Positions 59,393 to 64,000 of a stretch of DNA of 64,000 nucleotides are shown in pieces. Below the pieces are notes generated by a model. The model was not told the origin of the DNA and ran no database searches. It saw nothing but the letters and a program-made list of their open reading frames with translations. The stretch is from positions 1 through 64,000 of the forward strand of contig JAFGTT010000010.1 of the NCBI GenBank assembly GCA_016933955.1. The letters are read 5' to 3'. The DNA comes from Candidatus Zixiibacteriota bacterium (GTDB taxonomy: Bacteria > Zixibacteria > MSB-5A5 > GN15 > PGXB01). Both the position numbers and the translations under genes were made by a program. The first letter of the stretch is position 1. Each line of letters begins with the position of its first letter.

Positions 59393-61072
59393 CTACTTAA
59401 ATGTTCGCATCGTGCCCAGATACCTGGTGGTGTATTGACGGGCCTTGGTGCTACTGCTGGTGTAATCAGGAAGAAGCATCGGAGCCACTTTTTCCGGTTC
59501 GATTCCGGCTTCGGCGACTTCCTTATTGTACCTGACCACATGTTCCAGAGACAATTTACTGCCATTGGCTTTTTCCCTGGCATAAATAGTGGCACTTTTG
59601 CCGGCAATACGGCCGAAAACCATAATATCGAGAAGGGAATTACCCATCAGCCGGTTTTCGCCATGAATCCCGCCGCCGACCTCGCCGGCCACGTATAATC
59701 CCGGGACTTTTGTCTCACCGGTATTTTTAAATTCAAGGCCGCCATTCTGGTAGTGCAGGGTGGGATAGATCAACATCGGATCTTTGGAGATATCGATACC
59801 GAACCGTTTATAAAGAATGAATTTTCCGGGGAATTCGCGCTCGACAGTGCCCTCACCGGAAAGCATGTCAATCATCGGGGAATCAAGCCAGATACCCATC
59901 TTGCCCGTCGGCGTCGGGATGCCTTTGCCTCTGCCGATACATTCCTTAATAATGGAAGCGGCCTCGACATCGCGCGGCTCGCGTTCATTAACAAACTGCT
60001 GTCCATCGATATTGACCAAATTGGCGCCGGATCCGCGGAATTTCTCGGTAATCAGGATACCTTCGGCCTGTTCCGGGAAAACGATTCCCGTCGGGTGGTA
60101 CTGGACGGTATGAAGGAAACAGACGGGAACACCGGCCCGGTAACCCATGACGATACCATCGGCAGTCGCGCCATAGTGGTTGGTGGTCATAAAACCCTGA
60201 ATATGCAGGCGGCCGGAACCGCCGGTGGCCATGACGACGGATTTGGCCTTAATGATAAAATATTCCTCGGTTTCCATGTTATACAGAACGGCCCCGGCGC
60301 AGTGGCCTTTTTCATTGAGGAGCAGTTCCACGGCCGGAGAGAATTCAATGACTTTGATATCGGCTATCCGGTTACGGGCCTCATCGCGAATAGTGCGCAT
60401 CATCTCGGCCCCGGTGATGTCGGCCGCATAGTGCATTCTTTTGCGGCTGGTTCCGCCGCCGTGAATGGTATGAAGCGTCCCATCGGGGAACTTGGAGAAA
60501 TTGCACCCGAGACTCTCAAGCCATTTGATCACGTCAGGGGCTTCGGTAACAAGTTTTTCAACCAATTCCGGGACATTGTTAAAATGTCCGCCGCCCATGA
60601 CATCGAGATAGTGATAATAAGGAGAATCCTTATGGCCCTTGGTGGCGGCCTGGATTCCGCCCTCGGCCATCATGGTGTTGGCGTCGCCGTGACGGAGCTT
60701 GGTGGCGATAATGACTTTGGCTCCCTGTTCCTGGGCCAGAAGAGCGGCGGCCGTTCCGGCTCCGCCTCCGCCGATCACCAGGACATCGGTTTCATAATCG
60801 ATTTTAGACAGGTCTATGTCATCGGGATTGACTCGGCTACGAGCCTCAAGGAGATTACACATTTCATGAGCGATACGATAGTTTTTGGAGGGACCGACCT
60901 TGAGCGGCCGACGGCCCTCTTCTTTGAAATCGGGGTGGTTATTGAGCATTTCCTTGCGTTCGTCAAGGGAAAGAAACGGGACTTCCTCGTTTTTCTTTTT
61001 CCGTTCGACCCGTTCCGCCCGGGTGCTCTCGACGATTTTGATGAGTTCTTTTAATTCCTGTGGATACGGCAT
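59393..61072 (-). CDS. SdhA/FrdA-like flavoprotein of the Hdr-linked complex
   Basis: 559 residues from ATG 61072 (SD GAGGT; the longer frame to 61111 is rejected). N-terminal extension of about 95 residues, then FAD motif VIGGGGAGTAAALLA. Where SdhA has the covalent-FAD His, this protein has Asn132 (DANTMMAEGGI), as in aspartate-oxidase-type enzymes, so FAD is probably non-covalent. HPTGIVFPEQAEG and GENRLMGNSLLDIMVFG are conserved. Operon order hdrC-hdrB-FeS-flavoprotein suggests a thiol- or Hdr-coupled fumarate reductase or type-E-like succinate dehydrogenase. Confidence 0.85.
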   Translation of the reverse strand: MPYPQELKELIKIVESTRAERVERKKKNEEVPFLSLDERKEMLNNHPDFKEEGRRPLKVGPSKNYRIAHEMCNLLEARSRVNPDDIDLSKIDYETDVLVIGGGGAGTAAALLAQEQGAKVIIATKLRHGDANTMMAEGGIQAATKGHKDSPYYHYLDVMGGGHFNNVPELVEKLVTEAPDVIKWLESLGCNFSKFPDGTLHTIHGGGTSRKRMHYAADITGAEMMRTIRDEARNRIADIKVIEFSPAVELLLNEKGHCAGAVLYNMETEEYFIIKAKSVVMATGGSGRLHIQGFMTTNHYGATADGIVMGYRAGVPVCFLHTVQYHPTGIVFPEQAEGILITEKFRGSGANLVNIDGQQFVNEREPRDVEAASIIKECIGRGKGIPTPTGKMGIWLDSPMIDMLSGEGTVEREFPGKFILYKRFGIDISKDPMLIYPTLHYQNGGLEFKNTGETKVPGLYVAGEVGGGIHGENRLMGNSLLDIMVFGRIAGKSATIYAREKANGSKLSLEHVVRYNKEVAEAGIEPEKVAPMLLPDYTSSSTKARQYTTRYLGTMRTFK

Positions 61073-61120
61073 ATATTCAAACCTCGTTTTATTCTCATTT
61101 GCAGTTAACAAATCCCCGAT

Positions 61121-61876
61121 TTACAAACAGGTATTTTCTTTGGGGGTCCAGTCTTCTCCCGCCGACGCCGGTTCCATTTCACGCGCGGTGTACAGCTTTT
61201 TCAGATTTTCCTCATCGGACGCCTTGAGTTTGCCGAGACATTCGGTATAACGTCCGGCCTCGATATTGGCCACCATGGTTTTCAGGTGTTCGGCCCGGGG
61301 AGTCAGATAGGCGCCGTTCAGGCGGCGGGCCAGCTGGGCGATATGATACTGGGGCAATTCACCCATACACCGGCTGGCGCACAATCCACACTGGATGCAA
61401 TCGAACGAAATCTGGGCGGCCGCCTTGATATCTCCACGCTTGAGAGCGGCGATATAGTCCATCACTTCGACATCCATCGGGCAGACCTTGGTGCAGGCAT
61501 TGCAGGCCACGCATCGGAACAGCTCGGGATAGAGCTCGAAAATCTGTTCCGGTTCCCCGGTCAATTCGGCGAAATCATAGGTGGCCCGCAGGGCCGGGTA
61601 AAACGGCAACTGGGTCAGGTACATCTCCGGTTCGACCACTGTCTGGCAGGCGAGCCCGGTGTATATTTTATAATCATTGGGTCTACGGTAAACCGTACTG
61701 CAGGCGCCGCAGACGCCGCCGCGACAGCCGCATCCCCGGATATACTTATACCCGGCATACTCCATCGCTTTCATAATCGTCAGCGACTCGGGCACATCGT
61801 ATTTTTTTCCCATGATATAGATGGGAATCATTTTGGCTTCCACGGCCGCCACTTTTTCTTTCATTGTATCGCTCAT
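61121..61876 (-). CDS. iron-sulfur subunit of the Hdr-linked fumarate-reductase-like complex
   Basis: 251 residues from ATG 61876 (SD AGGTG). N-terminal [2Fe-2S] domain with C49, C51, C56, C59, C77 (CGCRGGVCGAC), then two full [4Fe-4S] sets: C122, C125, C128, C132 and C160, C163, C166, C170. Classical SdhB has one [3Fe-4S] instead of the second [4Fe-4S]. Resembles the N-terminal half of TfrB, without its fused HdrB-like half, which here is the separate gene at 61920. Confidence 0.87.
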   Translation of the reverse strand: MSDTMKEKVAAVEAKMIPIYIMGKKYDVPESLTIMKAMEYAGYKYIRGCGCRGGVCGACSTVYRRPNDYKIYTGLACQTVVEPEMYLTQLPFYPALRATYDFAELTGEPEQIFELYPELFRCVACNACTKVCPMDVEVMDYIAALKRGDIKAAAQISFDCIQCGLCASRCMGELPQYHIAQLARRLNGAYLTPRAEHLKTMVANIEAGRYTECLGKLKASDEENLKKLYTAREMEPASAGEDWTPKENTCL

Positions 61877-61919
61877 TGTCACCTCATCTATACTGCAACA
61901 TATTGTTTTTTTATCATTG

Positions 61920-62807
61920 TCATGCCGAAGCCTTGATTAAATTACGAGCTTTCAGAAGTTCCAGGGCGCTTTTCCGGTTTAGTTCAAAATGCGAAATACC
62001 TGGATCAACGCCAAGGGCAATGGCCATTAACTGGGTGAAATAGTAAACCGGCACCTCGCCGGCATCGTCGTACTTCTCCAGCATCTTATCCTGCCGACGG
62101 CCCAGGTTGTAGTCGCACAGGGGACAGGTCAGGGCCAGGGCTTCGGTGCCATGCCGGACGGCATCGCCGAGAATCTCATGTGAAACCCGGAGCGAGGCCT
62201 CGGGTGCGCCCAGGACCTGATAAGTTCCGCAACAGGTAGTCGATGACGGGAAATCAACCACCGTGGCTCCGAGGGCCTCAAGAAATCGATGCAGGACTGA
62301 CGGATTATCGGGTTTGTCGATAGCCACTTCCCTTGGTCGTAAAAGGGTACATCCGTAGTACGGTGCGACTTTCAAGCCGGTCAGGGGATTGATTACTTTT
62401 TCCTTTAATTTATCGAAACCATAATCGTCACGGATGAAATCAAGAAAATGCACGACTTTCACTTCCCCGGCATAATCGGGTTCCTCATCCATGAAAGTAT
62501 TGATGGTGAATCGTTTTTCCTCATCGTGTTTCATCAACTCATTGGCGCGGGCCAGGGTATTGAAGCACATTGAACACAGTGTCATAACAGTGTCGTGACC
62601 GCTTTCTTTGACACGGATCAGATCACGGACGGGCGCCACCAGGTGAATTAGATCATCATCGGCCAGCGAATAAACCGCCCCGCAGCAGTTCCATCGTTCC
62701 AGCTCATCGACCTCGATCCCCAGCGCTTTGAGAGCGGCCAGGGCGGAGAGTTCCAGATTTTTGGCCTTGGTTTTTAGAGTACATCCGGGATAATAGCTCA
62801 ATTTCAT
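61920..62807 (-). CDS. hdrB: heterodisulfide reductase subunit B-like protein
   Basis: 295 residues, SD GAGGTG. Two CCG domains with all cysteines: C9, C41, C42, C78, C81 and C153, C192, C193, C228, C231, the ligand sets of the non-cubane [4Fe-4S] clusters of HdrB. Likely reduces a disulfide or passes electrons to quinone or thiol, as in SdhE of type-E complex II. No hdrA is present. Confidence 0.9.
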   Translation of the reverse strand: MKLSYYPGCTLKTKAKNLELSALAALKALGIEVDELERWNCCGAVYSLADDDLIHLVAPVRDLIRVKESGHDTVMTLCSMCFNTLARANELMKHDEEKRFTINTFMDEEPDYAGEVKVVHFLDFIRDDYGFDKLKEKVINPLTGLKVAPYYGCTLLRPREVAIDKPDNPSVLHRFLEALGATVVDFPSSTTCCGTYQVLGAPEASLRVSHEILGDAVRHGTEALALTCPLCDYNLGRRQDKMLEKYDDAGEVPVYYFTQLMAIALGVDPGISHFELNRKSALELLKARNLIKASA

Positions 62808-62816
62808 GGGTTCACC

Positions 62817-63224
62817 TCACGATGTCATCTTGCGGAAGCCGGAAACCATAGCGATCTGGGGCAGGTCGGAGACTTCTTCGGGTTTAATCTTTTTCAGTTC
62901 CACGTGATCGATATTCCGACGGAGTTTTAGCAGACGCAGTGCCTCCATGACCCGGGGAATATCAATTCCGCGCGGGCAACGAACCATGCAGGTATGACAT
63001 GAAGCGCAGATCCATGGGGTATTGGCCTCCTCGAGAGCCTTTTTATTCCCCAGTTGCAGAAGAGCCATGATTTTTCGCGGAATAACGGTAATATGGTCGG
63101 CCATGGGACATGATCCGGAGCAGGTTCCGCACTGGAAACATGTTTGAAAATTCTGGCCGCTGATTTCCATAACTTTCCGCCGCAACTTATCGTCGGTGTC
63201 GCGTTTGGATATGAAAAGTGGCAT
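62817..63224 (-). CDS. hdrC: heterodisulfide reductase subunit C-like protein
   Basis: 135 residues from ATG 63224 (GAGGT upstream). Two [4Fe-4S] motifs: C29-x2-C32-x2-C35-x3-C39 and C73-x2-C76-x2-C79-x3-C83. Small electron carrier of the HdrBC pair, first gene of the minus-strand operon; nine bases separate it from hdrB. Confidence 0.88.
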   Translation of the reverse strand: MPLFISKRDTDDKLRRKVMEISGQNFQTCFQCGTCSGSCPMADHITVIPRKIMALLQLGNKKALEEANTPWICASCHTCMVRCPRGIDIPRVMEALRLLKLRRNIDHVELKKIKPEEVSDLPQIAMVSGFRKMTS

Positions 63225-63227
63225 CAA

Positions 63228-63589
63228 GACCTCATTTTAGAAAGGTTGATCGCTGAAAAATTTACAAAAGGGTATATTTTTCTTTATATTAACTAAAAAG
63301 CAGACAAACATTTAGTGTATTCCCACGCCTTGTTTTAAACCGAAAATCGTGAATTATTTCACAATAAAAACCGGCTTAATATTTCAATATAATCAAAATA
63401 ATCCCGGCTGACAATATTCTATCCGGTTTTTTTAACATTTTTTTATGTATTTTTCTTAAAAAAATAACACTCTGATTTCAATTTACCCGACTTCCATTCC
63501 TAAGACATTGACATTATCAAGCAAACTATTAAATTGCCGAATCATAAGAAACGGCGTTGAAATTTTACTCCGATTAAAGGTGTCAAGGA
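63228..63589. other. A/T-rich divergent intergenic region
   Basis: No ORF of note. It must hold the promoters of the hdrC operon (minus) and sucC (plus). A TTGACA at 63508-63513 lies upstream of sucC but its nearest -10 (TATTAA, 63527) is only 13 bases away, so no promoter is called. No strong hairpin seen. Confidence 0.4.
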
Positions 63590-64000
63590 ATGAGACTTTA
63601 TGAACATGAGGGCAAAGAGCTTTTTGCCAGATTTAAAATCCCCATCCCGGCCGGGGAAATAGCTCTGAATACGGACGAAGCGAAGAAAATAGCTACGGAA
63701 ATCGGTCTGCCGGTGGTGTTGAAGTCGCAGGTTTTGACCGGCGGGCGCGGTAAAGCAGGTGGAATAAAAGTGGTTGATAGCCCCCAGGCCGCCGAAATTG
63801 TTGCGGGGGAGTTATTCCGTCTTAAAATCAATGGTTTTCCGGTCGAAAAAATCCTGGTGGAACCAAAACTGAATATCGCCCGGGAGCTGTATATCGGGGT
63901 GACTATCGATCGGGTTAATTATAAGCTGGTTGTGATCGCTTCCTCGGAAGGCGGCGTTGATATTGAGGAAACGGCGGCCAAAACGCCGGAGAAGATATAT
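63590..64000 (+). CDS. sucC: succinyl-CoA ligase (ADP-forming) beta subunit, 3' truncated by window edge
   Basis: 137 codons from ATG 63590, open to the window end. MRLYEHEGKELFARFKIPIP start, then VVLKSQVLTGGRGKAGGIKV, the ATP-grasp signature of SucC. Continues EKILVEPKLNIARELYIGVTIDR. TCA-cycle enzyme, placed beside the two complex-II-like operons. The rest, and probably sucD, lie outside. Confidence 0.93.
   Translation, partial: MRLYEHEGKELFARFKIPIPAGEIALNTDEAKKIATEIGLPVVLKSQVLTGGRGKAGGIKVVDSPQAAEIVAGELFRLKINGFPVEKILVEPKLNIARELYIGVTIDRVNYKLVVIASSEGGVDIEETAAKTPEKIY

Noticed and set aside
59753-61054. 433-codon ORF on plus opposite the second flavoprotein gene
   Set aside because: Fully antisense to a gene with clear FAD and substrate motifs; no SD, no recognisable domain.

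Overview
The window reads as a chromosomal segment of an uncultured Gram-negative bacterium of the FCB group, most like candidate phylum Zixibacteria. This is an inference from three things: a secreted M28 peptidase ending in a two-repeat dockerin with the 'LISYLYRGGPAP' type of repeat, many small lipoproteins and outer-membrane-type proteins, and the mix of a heterodisulfide-reductase-linked fumarate-reductase-like operon with a classical succinate dehydrogenase. Shine-Dalgarno sites are common, and several near-consensus sigma-70 promoters (TTGACA-N16/18-TATAAT-like) are visible. No rRNA, tRNA, IS element or CRISPR array was recognised.

Layout. 1-2041: a GGAAT-phased tandem repeat, then a secreted lipoprotein split by one in-frame TAG. 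2208-4078: small membrane proteins (BI-1 family, DUF4177-like, a 4-TM protein). 4139-9039 (minus): MrfA-like helicase, a catalytically degenerate archaemetzincin, a small Zn-ribbon protein, deoC and deoB. 9130-11095 (minus): ECF sigma factor, zinc-finger anti-sigma and lipoprotein. 11234-12655: MFS exporter behind a promoter with a palindromic operator. 12729-19650: housekeeping run yicC-gmk-rpoZ-topA-xerC-hslV-hslU. 19717-25975: mini carbonic anhydrase-like protein, PilZ protein, EF-hand protein, a pseudo-receiver response regulator, a LiaF-like protein, argF, a lipoprotein and a thioesterase. 26107-36564: secreted peptidase, beta-propeller-like protein, ferredoxin plus geranylgeranyl-reductase-like flavoprotein, rpsT, murJ and comEC.

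36680-48223 is the most interesting block: a DUF4388/MshEN protein, a small membrane protein, four Roadblock/LC7 proteins (one fused to TPRs, one to a membrane domain), an MglA-type GTPase with a long disordered tail ending in a basic amphipathic helix, then pilB, pilT, pilC and a PilS-like kinase. The genes are co-directional and closely spaced, and a consensus promoter sits before the TPR-LC7 gene. I read it as a GTPase/Roadblock polarity or activation module hard-wired to a type IV pilus motor.

48324-54343 holds a double-parvulin SurA-like lipoprotein, a polyprenol/phytol-kinase-like enzyme, an outer-membrane barrel, threonine aldolase, a PIN-like protein and an MBL hydrolase. 54574-63224 is central and redox metabolism: sdhCDAB on plus; an unrelated, probably acquired membrane protein; then on minus an operon of HdrC, HdrB, a 2Fe-2S/2x4Fe-4S protein and a second SdhA-like flavoprotein that has Asn where covalent-FAD enzymes have His. 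The start of sucC runs off the right edge.
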